From Thermoflavimicrobium daqui (GTDB lineage Bacteria > Bacillota > Bacilli > Thermoactinomycetales > Thermoactinomycetaceae), in contig NZ_KZ845667.1 in the NCBI RefSeq assembly GCF_003313465.1, positions 62,001 to 126,000 of the forward strand: a stretch of 64,000 bases of DNA, given 5' to 3'. The position numbers and the translations under genes were made by a program. Shown here piece by piece: positions 15,488-23,899 of this stretch. How positions within the stretch are numbered: position 1 is the first letter of the stretch; every line of letters begins with the position of its first letter. The notes beneath the pieces were generated by a model. It worked only from the letters and a program-made list of their open reading frames with translations. It made no database searches and was not told where the DNA came from.

Positions 15488-18472
15488 ATGGATAAAGAGC
15501 AAACGTTTTCGATACAAATCAATCATCATTTAGTATCAGTTAAAGCTGGGCAAACCATTTTAGAAGTAGCGAAGTTACAAGATATATATATCCCACGTAT
15601 TTGTTACCATCCCAACTTACGTCCGCTGGAGACTTGTGATACTTGTCTCGTCGAAGTAAACGGTCAATTGAAGCGGGCTTGTACTACTAAATGCCAACCT
15701 GAAATGATGATCCAAACTAAATCGGAGCCAGTAAAAATTGCACAACAGGAAGCGATGTCGCGGATTTTGAAGAACCATGAATTGTATTGCACAGTTTGTG
15801 ACAATAATAATGGGAATTGCGAGGTGCATAATACAGCGGAATATTTGCAAATCGAACATCAAAAATACGAATTTACGCCAAAACCGTATCCTCCCGACAA
15901 TTCCCATCCGTTTTACCGCTATGAGCCAGATCAATGTATTTTATGCGGTCGTTGTGTTGAAGCTTGTCAAGATCTTCAAGTGAATGAAACACTAACGATT
16001 GATTGGAACCGAGAGCATCCTCGTGTTATTTGGGATGATGATGTACCCATTGATCAGTCATCTTGTGTCTCTTGTGGGCATTGTGTATCCGTTTGCCCGT
16101 GTAATGCTCTAATGGAAAAATCTATGCTTGGTAAAGCGGGTTATTTAACAGGAATTCCATCGAATATTTTAGAGCCAATGATTGATATTACCAAAGAGGT
16201 AGAACCTGGATACAAAGAAATATTTGCTATTTCTGAAATGGAAGCAGCAATGCGACAAAGTCGGATCAAACGAACGAAGACAGTTTGTACTTATTGTGGT
16301 GTAGGATGTAGCTTTGAAATTTGGAGTAAAGATAGAGAGATTCTAAAAGTAGAACCACAAGTAGAAGCACCTGTAAATGGAATTTCTACCTGTGTAAAAG
16401 GGAAGTGGGGTTGGGATTTTGTTAATAGCTCAGACCGATTAAGCAAGCCGCTCATACGTAAAGGAGAGAAATTCGTTGAAGCGACTTGGGAGGAAGCACT
16501 AGAGGTGATTTCCCGAAAATTAAAAGAGATTAGCCAAACATTTGGTCCTGATTCCATTGGGTATGTAGCTTCTTCTAAGTGTAGTAACGAAGAAAACTAT
16601 TTATTTCAGAAATTTGCCCGGGCGGTAATGAACACCAACAATGTTGACAATTGCTCTCGTTACTGCCAAACACCTGCTTCGACTGGTTTGATGCGAACAG
16701 TCGGAATTGGAGCGGATTCGGGAACGATTCGCGATATAGCTCGTGCTGACTTGGTGCTGGTTGTTGGAGCTAATCCGGCCGAGTCTCATCCGGTATTAGC
16801 CACTCGGATTAAGAGAGCTCATAAGCTTCATGGGCAAAAACTAGTTGTAGTTGATCTTCGTCTTAATGAACTAGCAGAACGAGCCGATTTATATCTTCAC
16901 CCTAAACCAGGTACAGATCTAATTTGGTTGAATGCGATTAGCAAATACCTATTCGACCAAGGCTTAGAAGATAAAAAGTTTCTAAAAGACCGCGTGAATG
17001 GTGTAGAAGAATACAAACAATCATTAGAAAAGTACACCTTAGAATATGCGGCAGAAAAAACCGGAATCACTCAGGAAGAGCTTGTAAAATTAGCTACGAT
17101 GATTCATGAAGCCCAACGAGTATGTATCCTATGGGCAATGGGAGTAACACAACATCTTGGAGGAACCGATACAAGTACGGCTATTTCAAATCTACTATTG
17201 GTTACAGGAAATTATGGGCGACCCGGTACAGGTGCTTATCCGCTACGAGGACACAACAATGTACAAGGAGCAAGTGATTTCGGAACGATGCCTGCATGGT
17301 TTCCAGGATATGAGCCTGTCCAAGATGCTAAGGTACGAGCACGCTATGAGCAAGCCTGGGGAGTCACTTTACCAGAAAAACCAGGATTAAATAATCATCA
17401 AATGGTCGAAGCGATCTTTAATGGAAAGCTAAAAGCGATGTATTTGTTTGGAGAAGATATGGCCATTGTCGATTCGAACTCGAATTATGTCCAAGCAGCT
17501 TTTGAAAAGTTGGATTTCTTTGTAGTGCAGGATATCTTTTTTACTAAAACAGCTCAATTTGCCGATGTTGTGTTACCTGCTGCACCGAGTCTTGAAAAAG
17601 AAGGAACATTTACCAATACAGAAAAACGGATTCAACGATTTTATCAAGTATTTGAGCCATTTGGGGAGTCTAAGCCTGACTGGGTGATCATTCAAGAGCT
17701 AGCCAATCGCATGGGAGCAGATTGGAGCTACTCTCACCCCAGTGAGATTATGGCTGAAGCGGCAAGCTTAGCGCCGATATTTGCCGGGATTAGTTATGAA
17801 CGGCTTGAAGGTTGGAATAGTCAGATTTGGCCTGTATCCAAGGATGGGCAAGAAACCCCTATTTTGTACACCGAAAGATTTGCATTTCCAGATGGGAAAG
17901 CGAGATTGGTTCCTGTAGAGTGGACAGCGCCATTTGAGTCTGGAGAAGAATTTGATCTTCATTTAAATAATGGGAGGCTTCTTGAACATTTTCATGAGGG
18001 AAATATGACTTATCGATCTGCGGGAATTACCCACAAAGTTCCTAATCCGTGGCTGGAAGTGTCCCCGCAACTGGCTCAAGAGAGAGGCATTAAAGACGGT
18101 GCATTAGTTCGCCTAACGTCCCCCTATGGTAAGGTGAAAGTAAGAGTACTTGTAACGGACAATGTGAAAGGGAAAGAATTATATTTGACTATGAACTCCT
18201 TTAAAGATATGGAGGCAGTGAATCGTTTAACCAGTAGCTACCATGATCGTATCACTCATACACCAAACTACAAAGAAATAGGAGTTAAGATGGAAGTGCT
18301 AGAACCTGAAGGAGAGTCGCCTCTTCCACGTGCTAACTATCGTTTTGGAAATCGTCAGCCTCAACTCGGTGTTCAAGTAGAAGAAAAATGGAAACGCCCT
18401 GATTGGATTCCTATTCCAGAGATGATCAATAAGGAGAATAGTAGAAATGGCCAGAGCGATTACACAGATTGA
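15488..18472 (+). CDS. Formate dehydrogenase, molybdopterin catalytic subunit (YjgC/YrhE type)
   Basis: A 994-residue soluble enzyme oxidising formate to CO2. Order: [2Fe-2S] domain (CYHPNLRPLETCDTC, residues about 40-55), Cys/His cluster (CTVCDNNNGNCEVH), two [4Fe-4S] ferredoxin motifs (CILCGRCVEAC; CVSCGHCVSVCPC), the bis-MGD subunit cluster motif CTYCGVGC near residue 268, the active-site segment NCSRYCQTPA, and a C-terminal molybdopterin-binding domain (about 880-990). The active-site position is Cys rather than selenocysteine. GGAGGGTC precedes ATG. The partner YjgD-like gene overlaps its end by 26 bases. Confidence 0.93.
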   Translation: MDKEQTFSIQINHHLVSVKAGQTILEVAKLQDIYIPRICYHPNLRPLETCDTCLVEVNGQLKRACTTKCQPEMMIQTKSEPVKIAQQEAMSRILKNHELYCTVCDNNNGNCEVHNTAEYLQIEHQKYEFTPKPYPPDNSHPFYRYEPDQCILCGRCVEACQDLQVNETLTIDWNREHPRVIWDDDVPIDQSSCVSCGHCVSVCPCNALMEKSMLGKAGYLTGIPSNILEPMIDITKEVEPGYKEIFAISEMEAAMRQSRIKRTKTVCTYCGVGCSFEIWSKDREILKVEPQVEAPVNGISTCVKGKWGWDFVNSSDRLSKPLIRKGEKFVEATWEEALEVISRKLKEISQTFGPDSIGYVASSKCSNEENYLFQKFARAVMNTNNVDNCSRYCQTPASTGLMRTVGIGADSGTIRDIARADLVLVVGANPAESHPVLATRIKRAHKLHGQKLVVVDLRLNELAERADLYLHPKPGTDLIWLNAISKYLFDQGLEDKKFLKDRVNGVEEYKQSLEKYTLEYAAEKTGITQEELVKLATMIHEAQRVCILWAMGVTQHLGGTDTSTAISNLLLVTGNYGRPGTGAYPLRGHNNVQGASDFGTMPAWFPGYEPVQDAKVRARYEQAWGVTLPEKPGLNNHQMVEAIFNGKLKAMYLFGEDMAIVDSNSNYVQAAFEKLDFFVVQDIFFTKTAQFADVVLPAAPSLEKEGTFTNTEKRIQRFYQVFEPFGESKPDWVIIQELANRMGADWSYSHPSEIMAEAASLAPIFAGISYERLEGWNSQIWPVSKDGQETPILYTERFAFPDGKARLVPVEWTAPFESGEEFDLHLNNGRLLEHFHEGNMTYRSAGITHKVPNPWLEVSPQLAQERGIKDGALVRLTSPYGKVKVRVLVTDNVKGKELYLTMNSFKDMEAVNRLTSSYHDRITHTPNYKEIGVKMEVLEPEGESPLPRANYRFGNRQPQLGVQVEEKWKRPDWIPIPEMINKENSRNGQSDYTD

Positions 18473-18950
18473 AAAGGAAAAGACGAATCCAGTAGAAGAA
18501 CAGTCTCAAGCACTCACGCAAGTACTCCAAGCGGTGGGAAATAGCAGCCAAGCTTTGATCATTTTACTAGATATTTTAAACGAGTTACATCAAGCTGGGA
18601 TACTTGAAATATTACAAGGGATGTTAAAGAACCGACAACAAGTTGGAGCAATTGCGATGTCGCAACTGAATCAGCCAACAGTGCATCATCTCTTAAAAAA
18701 CGGGATGTCCATTCTTCAATTTTTAGGAAATCTAGAGCCGGAAAAGGTAGAAAAAATAATCCATGTCATTACACATGGAATTGAACGCTCATCACAACTC
18801 GAAAATGAAAAGCCCCTAAGCTTCTGGGATCTAACAAAGATGTTACGTAGTCCAGAAGTATCTTTATCCATCCATATGATTTTTAATTTTTTACGAGGAA
18901 TGGGAGAGGAATTAAATAGAGATCATCCTGTTCACGATGAAGGTAAATAA
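18447..18950 (+). CDS. YjgD-like DUF1641 protein of the formate dehydrogenase operon
   Basis: A 167-residue helical protein starting inside the end of the formate dehydrogenase gene, just as yjgD follows yjgC in B. subtilis. The central 'LIILLDILNELHQAGILEIL' and 'LGNLEPEKVEKIIHVITHGIE' segments are characteristic of DUF1641. AAGGAG lies before ATG. The family is associated with formate dehydrogenases and is required for or supports their activity; the exact role (assembly or electron transfer) is not established from sequence. Confidence 0.85.
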   Translation: MARAITQIEKEKTNPVEEQSQALTQVLQAVGNSSQALIILLDILNELHQAGILEILQGMLKNRQQVGAIAMSQLNQPTVHHLLKNGMSILQFLGNLEPEKVEKIIHVITHGIERSSQLENEKPLSFWDLTKMLRSPEVSLSIHMIFNFLRGMGEELNRDHPVHDEGK

Positions 18951-18963
18951 AGGGGGAAGATAG

Positions 18964-19200
18964 TTGATTACCAGTAAAGTTTTCATCAAAGGGATGTCAG
19001 ATCAAAAGGATGTAGAAAAAGTAAGTCAGGCTTTACTAAAGGTTTGGGGGGTACGCCAAGTCGAAGTTAATCTAGATCAAGAGGAAGCGATATTTGTTTA
19101 TGATGAATCTGCAGCTTCCTTAGCCGATTTTCAACAAGCTATTGTAGATAGCGGCTTTACAGTTATGACCAGCGAAATAAATAATCTGGATAGAAAGTAG
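18964..19200 (+). CDS. Heavy-metal-associated-like domain protein lacking CxxC
   Basis: A 78-residue protein with the beta-alpha-beta pattern of an HMA domain: 'KVFIKGMSDQKDVEKVSQAL', 'GVRQVEVNLDQEEAIFVYD' and 'DFQQAIVDSGFTV'. The metal-binding CxxC after GM is absent (GMSDQKD), so copper binding in the usual way is not expected. It starts at TTG with AGGGGGAAG 6 bases upstream and 13 bases after the DUF1641 stop, so it is the third gene of the formate dehydrogenase operon. Its role there is unknown. Confidence 0.75.
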   Translation: MITSKVFIKGMSDQKDVEKVSQALLKVWGVRQVEVNLDQEEAIFVYDESAASLADFQQAIVDSGFTVMTSEINNLDRK

Positions 19201-19208
19201 TGGAGATC

Positions 19209-19352
19209 ATGTCACTCGTATGTGAGATTTGTGGAAAAGAAGAAGAGCTTGAAGATGTTGTGATGGTTGCTTCACATTTACATGTTTGCAAGGATTGTAT
19301 TAAAGATCGTCGTGAATCTTTATCATTAGATATGAAAACTGAAAAAAAGTAG
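19209..19352 (+). CDS. 47-residue zinc-ribbon protein at the end of the fdh operon
   Basis: ATG at 19209 with TGGAG upstream, 8 bases after the previous stop. The product reads CEIC at residues 5-8 and CKDC at 27-30, a two-CxxC treble-clef or zinc-ribbon arrangement, with a charged C-terminus. Close spacing suggests it is co-transcribed with formate dehydrogenase. No family recognised; the paired CxxC motifs and ribosome site argue against chance. Confidence 0.65.
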   Translation: MSLVCEICGKEEELEDVVMVASHLHVCKDCIKDRRESLSLDMKTEKK

Positions 19353-19365
19353 AGATTGCCCTCTT

Positions 19366-19463
19366 AATCAGCTCATCGCTTCGCCACTCACTCTCACTAA
19401 AGAATTGGCGCAAAAGTTGATCCTATACAAAACGATTCGCGACTTCCTCAAGATATGATCTGG
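19366..19463 (-). repeat. Dispersed ~100-bp repeat, copy B
   Basis: On the minus strand it runs CCAGATCATATCTTGAGGAAG to GGCGAAGCGATGAGCTGATT, matching both ends of copy A at 9630-9714 and copy C at 58246-58349. Confidence 0.55.
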
Positions 19464-19606
19464 AGAAGTAGTTTAAGATCCCATTTTACTTTATGAAGGG
19501 AATAGAGACTTTTATAAGAAGTGAGTATTGGGCTTTAAGATCGCTATCGTTGAAGTTACAAAAAGTATTTCAAGATAATACAGGGAAAGAGCCTTCATTG
19601 TAAGGT

Positions 19607-19635
19607 ACCCGCCAGAGTTAGGCGGGTTTTTTTTT
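19607..19635 (+). terminator. Intrinsic terminator downstream of the fdh operon
   Basis: ACCCGCC (19607-19613) pairs with GGCGGGT (19621-19627) and is followed by eight more T residues. The 250 bases before it contain repeat copy B and no gene. Confidence 0.9.
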
Positions 19636-19648
19636 GCCTAATTACAGC

Positions 19649-20461
19649 TTATGATCCTGTTAAGCGTTCTTCTAACTCTCTAAAATCTGAATCACTTTTA
19701 CCACCATCAGATAGAAAATATTGTTCCAAGCTTATGGTATCAAGATAGAGACTTGGATTAAGCATCATTTCCATTAATATTTTTTGCAAGGTAAGCATGA
19801 GCTGTGTTTGATCTTGGAGGATTTTATTTTCTAACCAAACTTCTTTAAGCAGCCTATGACCTGATGAGGATGGTTCTAATTCTATCCAAAGTTGTATACC
19901 TAATGGTTTATATAGAAAAGTAAATGTTAATATTTTTATTTGATGCATATAGTTTTCAGCAGGAAAAAAAGTAAATGTTTGTATTTCTCCCTGAATAGAA
20001 CGAGAATCATGCTTCTCTTGAAAGCCTAATTGATAAAAAGAGTTTAAAATAAGTTGAAGTGGTTTCGGAGGATGGATTACAAATGGGTTTTCATCAACTT
20101 GATATGTTGTACCAGCTATATCAAAATGAGTAACAAAATAAAATGCTATATTATAACCTGTAATAAAAAAGTGTCGAGGTATATCAAAAGCGAATGGCAG
20201 CTCTTTTTTCTCTGTAGGTTGTATATAGAAAGTTTCATTAATAGAAAGAGTATATAATTTTTTTGAATATAACTTATAATTAACTTCTAAATCCACCATG
20301 AAATCGACAATCACTTGATTAATTTGTTGCTTGATTGATCCTCCTTGGATGATTAGTTTTCCGTTGACTGTATCACCCAAAGTGTAGTTTTTCTGATTAA
20401 AAACAAGATCCACTTTCGCTTCATCTGGGTTAAACTTAGCCATCAATGCTTGGAAAATCAA
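19649..20461 (-). CDS. spo0M: Sporulation-control protein Spo0M
   Basis: A 270-residue arrestin-like protein of the SpoOM family. The N-terminal half shows the alternating beta pattern with 'YTLGDTVNGKLIIQGG' (residues 26-41) and 'LPFAFDIPRHFFITGYN'; the C-terminal half has 'GFQEKHDSRSIQGEIQTFTF' and 'GIQLWIELE'. In B. subtilis Spo0M affects sporulation and cytokinesis through an unresolved route. The gene is single, convergent with the fdh operon, with the terminator at 19607 between them. Confidence 0.9.
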   Translation of the reverse strand: MIFQALMAKFNPDEAKVDLVFNQKNYTLGDTVNGKLIIQGGSIKQQINQVIVDFMVDLEVNYKLYSKKLYTLSINETFYIQPTEKKELPFAFDIPRHFFITGYNIAFYFVTHFDIAGTTYQVDENPFVIHPPKPLQLILNSFYQLGFQEKHDSRSIQGEIQTFTFFPAENYMHQIKILTFTFLYKPLGIQLWIELEPSSSGHRLLKEVWLENKILQDQTQLMLTLQKILMEMMLNPSLYLDTISLEQYFLSDGGKSDSDFRELEERLTGS

Positions 20462-20628
20462 TGCTTACACCTCCTTAAGTCACCTATTTCCTTTTTATTT
20501 TTCAAATACAAATAAGTATTTATTATACAAATTTATAGTCTACTAAATTAGTATGATGTGATAGAATTCATTTGTCTAGATGGAGTTCGGGTTATTTTAC
20601 TTATACTTTTGAAAAAGGGGAGAAGTTC

Positions 20629-20736
20629 TTGCTTAAGAAAATCATCATTATTATAATGGCAGTATTCGTTGGTATCATCATGCTTTCGGTGATTGGAATG
20701 TTTACCTTTGCTTTCTTCAGTGCATCCCTGAATTGA
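20629..20736 (+). CDS. 35-residue single-pass membrane peptide
   Basis: A TTG start has AAAAAGGGGAG centred 8 bases upstream. The peptide is M-L-K-K followed by about 27 hydrophobic residues (IIIIIMAVFVGIIMLSVIG, FTFAFFSA) and ends SLN. Positive-inside charge and the strong ribosome site suggest a genuine small membrane protein. No family recognised. The rest of 20462-20900 shows nothing else. Confidence 0.45.
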   Translation: MLKKIIIIIMAVFVGIIMLSVIGMFTFAFFSASLN

Positions 20737-20900
20737 CCAAAACGTGTTTTTTGAAATGCAAAGTAAAATAATAGCAGACATATGGTAAAATTAATATGTA
20801 AATAACCATGTTGTATTTTTCGATCATTGCAACACCCTTGTAATGTCTAATTCAGCCATATACATTTTCTTTTGACTAATGAAAAGGGGAATAAAGGCTT

Positions 20901-21233
20901 ATGTTAAAAGAGTTACCACCAAAGACATGTTCGATTGATAGGTTAATTACCCGTTTAGAAGATGTTCAGCTTGTGATTCAAGGTAAGAAAATAGCTTCAC
21001 GTAGAAATGGACGTTATGCAGATCCAGGTGAAATTATGGAGCTTGACGGGAAAAAGTTTGAAGTGGTTAAAGTATATCAGCAATCTTTAGGTGAGTTAAC
21101 AGATCAAGATGCTCAAGCGGAAGGATTTTCAACGGTTGACTCCTATAAAGAGTATATTTTGACTTTACATCCAAAGATGCCATGGCTCCCTCAGATGAAG
21201 GTTTGGGTACACGAATTTCGTCCCATTACATAG
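20901..21233 (+). CDS. ASCH-domain protein
   Basis: A 110-residue protein with the RNA-binding-like ASCH (PUA-related) pattern: 'LEDVQLVIQGKKIASRRNG' in the first strand-helix and 'GKKFEVVKVYQQSLGELTDQD' in the second half, with the typical 'DAQAEGFSTVDSY' helix and a C-terminal strand 'VWVHEFRPI'. Roles proposed for the family include RNA binding and modified-nucleoside hydrolysis (YqfB type). Preceded by AAAGGGGAA and followed by a strong terminator; monocistronic. Confidence 0.75.
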   Translation: MLKELPPKTCSIDRLITRLEDVQLVIQGKKIASRRNGRYADPGEIMELDGKKFEVVKVYQQSLGELTDQDAQAEGFSTVDSYKEYILTLHPKMPWLPQMKVWVHEFRPIT

Positions 21234-21252
21234 GAGCAGGCAATAGCTTTTC

Positions 21253-21296
21253 AACATTAAAAGGGATAGCTATAACTAGCTATCCCTTTTAATGTT
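21253..21296. terminator. Bidirectional terminator after the ASCH gene
   Basis: Perfect 20-bp arms with a TAAC loop; left arm AACATTAAAAGGGATAGCTA, right arm its exact complement, with A/T tracts inside both arms. Confidence 0.85.
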
Positions 21297-21559
21297 CTAC
21301 TAACCAACAGGTTGCTCTTTTTTGTTTCTTGGGTAGAGCGTTCTGCTGGGAGTATTCGATTAAGTATCACCGATAAAATAGCTCCACCAGCTGTCTCGGA
21401 TCTAAAATGGCTCTTCCTGTTAAGAAAAAGCAACAGTTTAAGTATGTTTTGTTGGAGGAATTCAAACATAATTATAAAAATAAGGAAATAATAGATCGCT
21501 GTCTAGCGTATGTATATGCTAAAAGTGTCCTTCATTTATATCGATCAGGTGGTGATAAA

Positions 21560-21898
21560 ATGAAAAAATTTGTCATGTTACTAACTTCCATGTTATGTAC
21601 CTTTGTTTTTTCATTGTTAGCTTATGCTGAAAGCTCTAGTATACAGATGAAAAAGGGGCAAGATCAGCTAGTGAGTGGCAAAGTGCATATCAAAAACGGA
21701 AAAACACTCCGATTGTTGGTCGACTATCAAAATGGCTCAAACTTTAGGTGGGAAATTCGTGGAGATAGTGGCTTCGTATTAGCGGGTAACAAAGCGGATG
21801 CGAATCTGTTTTTGGGAGTTCCTTCAGGAAATTATCAGTTACATTTTTACTGTAAGTCTAAAAATTGTACGGCTACTGGTGAAATAAGCAATCAGTAA
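21560..21898 (+). CDS. Small secreted protein of unknown function
   Basis: ATG at 21560 (GGTGGTGAT upstream) gives 112 residues beginning with a classical signal peptide: MKKFVMLLTSMLCTFVFS, then cleavage probably after AYA (about residue 24). The mature part, about 88 residues, looks all-beta ('GKTLRLLVDYQNGSNFRWEI', 'GNYQLHFYC') with two Cys (CKSKNC) near the end that could form a disulphide. An upstream in-frame ATG at 21407 would bury the signal peptide, so I prefer 21560. No family recognised. Confidence 0.65.
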   Translation: MKKFVMLLTSMLCTFVFSLLAYAESSSIQMKKGQDQLVSGKVHIKNGKTLRLLVDYQNGSNFRWEIRGDSGFVLAGNKADANLFLGVPSGNYQLHFYCKSKNCTATGEISNQ

Positions 21899-21937
21899 TA
21901 AAAATTAGCCAGAGATGCTAAACTAAATATCCATTTT

Positions 21938-21976
21938 AAGACCAAATCCATATGTGATTTGGTCTTTCATTTTTGA
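21938..21976 (+). terminator. Terminator of the secreted-protein gene
   Basis: AAGACCAAATC pairs with GATTTGGTCTT around a short loop and is followed by TCATTTTT. Confidence 0.75.
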
Positions 21977-22015
21977 TGAATCAGTATTTTTATGGAGCGA
22001 AATAAAGCTTACAAC

Positions 22016-22042
22016 CAAAAACGCTTGGATTCCCAAGCGTTC
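22016..22042 (-). terminator. Terminator of the hemolysin-III gene
   Basis: On the minus strand AACGCTTGG and CCAAGCGTT form a 9-bp stem with a GAATC-type loop, followed by TTTTTGG, 33 bases past the gene's stop. Confidence 0.75.
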
Positions 22043-22073
22043 TTGATTGAAGGAGATATGAATATTTACAAAT

Positions 22074-22730
22074 TTACTTAACTCCCAGTGGAATAATATA
22101 TAAAACCATCATAAAAAAGTGAACCGTACTTCCAGCCATGACAAATAGATGGAATATCTCATGAAAACCAAAACGATTAGGGAAGAAATTAAAACACTTC
22201 GTAGCATAAATAATGGCTCCGATGGTATAAAAGATCCCACCTACAAACATTAAAATAATAGCTCCAACGGGTAGGTTCTGAAATAGCTTGGCAAAGGGGA
22301 TGACAGCGATCCAGCCAAGCGATACATAAAATGAAGCAGTAACTGCACGTGGTGCATGGATATACCAAATTTTAAGAAAGATACCGATTAAAGCTAAGAC
22401 CCATACAGCAGGTAACATAATCCATTTCCAAATTCCATCAAGGCCATGATAAAAGACGGGAGTATATGAACCAGCGATAAATAGATAGATGGCACAATGG
22501 TCTATCTTCCTTAAAATAAGCTCTTTTCTTGGACTGGTTCGTACCCAGTGATAAAGAGAGCTTGCGCCATATAGTAAAATGATACTTACACCATAGATCG
22601 TCATGGTAATCAACGTTGAAACATTTTTATAGCTAAGTAGAATGAGGAAAACAAGCCCCACAATCGCTGCTAAAAAAGTGATAAAATGTGTCCAGGTATT
22701 GACAGGCTCTTTCATTTTAAGCCATTTCAT
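22074..22730 (-). CDS. Hemolysin III family membrane protein (YplQ/TrhA-like, PAQR)
   Basis: A 218-residue seven-helix protein. The family hallmarks are present: 'EPVNTWTHFITFLAAIVGL' near the N-terminus, 'GASSLYHWV' with the conserved Ser/His, 'LRKIDHCAIYLFIAGSYTP' with Asp/His, and 'FGFHEIFHLFVMAGS' with two His near the C-terminus that complete a metal site. Members affect membrane-lipid composition and energy state; the historical hemolysin label is doubtful. GGAGG precedes ATG by 7 bases. Confidence 0.9.
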   Translation of the reverse strand: MKWLKMKEPVNTWTHFITFLAAIVGLVFLILLSYKNVSTLITMTIYGVSIILLYGASSLYHWVRTSPRKELILRKIDHCAIYLFIAGSYTPVFYHGLDGIWKWIMLPAVWVLALIGIFLKIWYIHAPRAVTASFYVSLGWIAVIPFAKLFQNLPVGAIILMFVGGIFYTIGAIIYATKCFNFFPNRFGFHEIFHLFVMAGSTVHFFMMVLYIIPLGVK

Positions 22731-22870
22731 TATAGGACCTCCAATGTGAGAAGATAAGATCTTAACTGTTAGTTTAAACTAATTTTATCAAATAAATTTA
22801 ATGGACTATAGTTATTTACATAAGATTAATCAATTACTTTTGTATAGTTATAACGAGAGTCTCTTTAACG

Positions 22871-23101
22871 AAGCACTATGGAGGATCAAATTATTCTCTT
22901 TTTCTGGTTGTCTTTTTTGGAGCGGGCAAGTTGAATGGAATTTCTTATTGGTTTATTTTGGATCGTTATTATTGGATCAGTTGGTCATCCATAATGAGGT
23001 ATATTATGCTCCAAAAAGGGAATTTACACAATGTGACTAGTTTGCTTTATGGTGTAACTCCTGTAACAACTCTGTTAGATTATTTTGTTTTACAAAACTA
23101 A
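22871..23101 (+). pseudogene. Fragment of an EamA/DMT-family transporter
   Basis: In one frame, without a proper start, about 76 residues end 'LHNVTSLLYGVTPVTTLLDY' and FVLQN then stop. This is the pattern of the last helix of EamA permeases (ASLLYLxPPVTALLAYxxLGE). The preceding part is hydrophobic but degraded. It is probably the 3' remnant of a drug/metabolite transporter gene; an overlapping open frame at 22801-23040 is judged a shadow. The remaining gap to 23311 carries the motif at 23184. Confidence 0.4.
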
Positions 23102-23183
23102 CTTACTCTGAGGGCTTGTTTTAAGTATAATTATTGGCTTTATCTTAATTTATAGAAGAGGAAAAGTTATTTAATAAAATTTT

Positions 23184-23207
23184 AAACTAGTTTGTATTTC
23201 AAACAAA
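23184..23207. promoter_or_regulatory. Shared operator-like motif, copy 1
   Basis: AAACTAGTTTG-N5-CAAACAAA, containing the palindrome AAACTAGTTT and the inverted repeat GTTTG-N5-CAAAC. Near-identical copies at 51070 and 55046 also lie upstream of genes or relics. It is 105 bases before the ATG at 23312. Confidence 0.4.
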
Positions 23208-23311
23208 AAAGAAATACCTAATACACTTTGAACAACAATCCTTTAATAAACGATGGAAGTTATAAAAAAAAGAAAGGAAAGCTAAAACATATCAAATGAG
23301 GGAGTGGAAAA

Positions 23312-23866
23312 ATGAGTAAACCTGAGCTAAATGTTGCTTTAGTAACAGGACCCAATTGTGACATGGAAGCATATGCAATCCGGTCTACTCTTGAATATTT
23401 TGGAGCTAGAGTATTTACATATTGGATTGGAAGGCCGAATGATTTCATCGATGTGTTATCAGGTAAAGATTTATATCCTATGACAGATTATATTATTCTT
23501 AACTTTCATGGAGATGAAGGAAAATTTATTATGCCGGAGTTAGAAGAATCTATATATGAAGAAAATGAGCCCAAGGAGGATTTTGGAGATCTGGAAATTA
23601 GACGTTATACAGATTTAAAAGAAAAAATAGTGATTGGAAATGGTTGTACATTAGGTGATACAAGGCTTGCTCAAGCTTTTCTTGATCAAGGGTGTAAAAT
23701 ATATATTGGACCTGATGATTATCCATTTGGCAATGTAGCTCTTATGTTTGTATTACGTTTTTTTTATGAGATTATACAGAATAAAAAATGTGTGAAAGAG
23801 TCATTCGAGATAGCTCAATCTATGGATCAAGAGCTTCGAATGTATCAAATATATGAAAGAAAGTGA
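23312..23866 (+). CDS. Unrecognised 184-residue protein with caspase-like His/Cys arrangement
   Basis: I do not recognise a named family. The protein is alpha/beta: 'LNVALVTGPNCDMEAYAIRS', 'GARVFTYWIGRPNDFIDVL', 'DYIILNFHGDEGKFIMPEL' (His about residue 71), a Glu/Asp-rich segment, then 'KIVIGNGCTLGDTRLAQAFL' (Cys about residue 110) and 'CKIYIGPDDYPFGNVALMFV'. A strand ending in HG followed later by a strand ending in GC is how clan CD peptidases (caspase, CHAT, gingipain) place their catalytic dyad, and 'AQAFLDQGCKIYIG...GN.AL.F..RFFYE' is reminiscent of them. Enzymatic role is an inference. Monocistronic, with a terminator overlapping its stop. Confidence 0.7.
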   Translation: MSKPELNVALVTGPNCDMEAYAIRSTLEYFGARVFTYWIGRPNDFIDVLSGKDLYPMTDYIILNFHGDEGKFIMPELEESIYEENEPKEDFGDLEIRRYTDLKEKIVIGNGCTLGDTRLAQAFLDQGCKIYIGPDDYPFGNVALMFVLRFFYEIIQNKKCVKESFEIAQSMDQELRMYQIYERK

Positions 23867-23894
23867 CTTGAATGCTTCGCAAGTCACTTTCTTT
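23856..23894. terminator. Bidirectional terminator overlapping the stop codon
   Basis: AAAGAAAGTGACTTG (23856-23870) pairs perfectly with CAAGTCACTTTCTTT (23880-23894); it separates convergent genes and includes the stop of the upstream one. Confidence 0.85.
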
Positions 23895-23899
23895 ATCAA

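Noticed and set aside
21257-21469. Minus-strand stretch with FRSETAGGAIL resembling the NhaA antiporter N-terminus
   Set aside because: Only about ten residues fit; the remainder is unlike NhaA, and it overlaps the terminator at 21253.
22801-23040. 79-codon frame
   Set aside because: The transporter-like similarity is in a different frame (22871-23101); this frame has no match.
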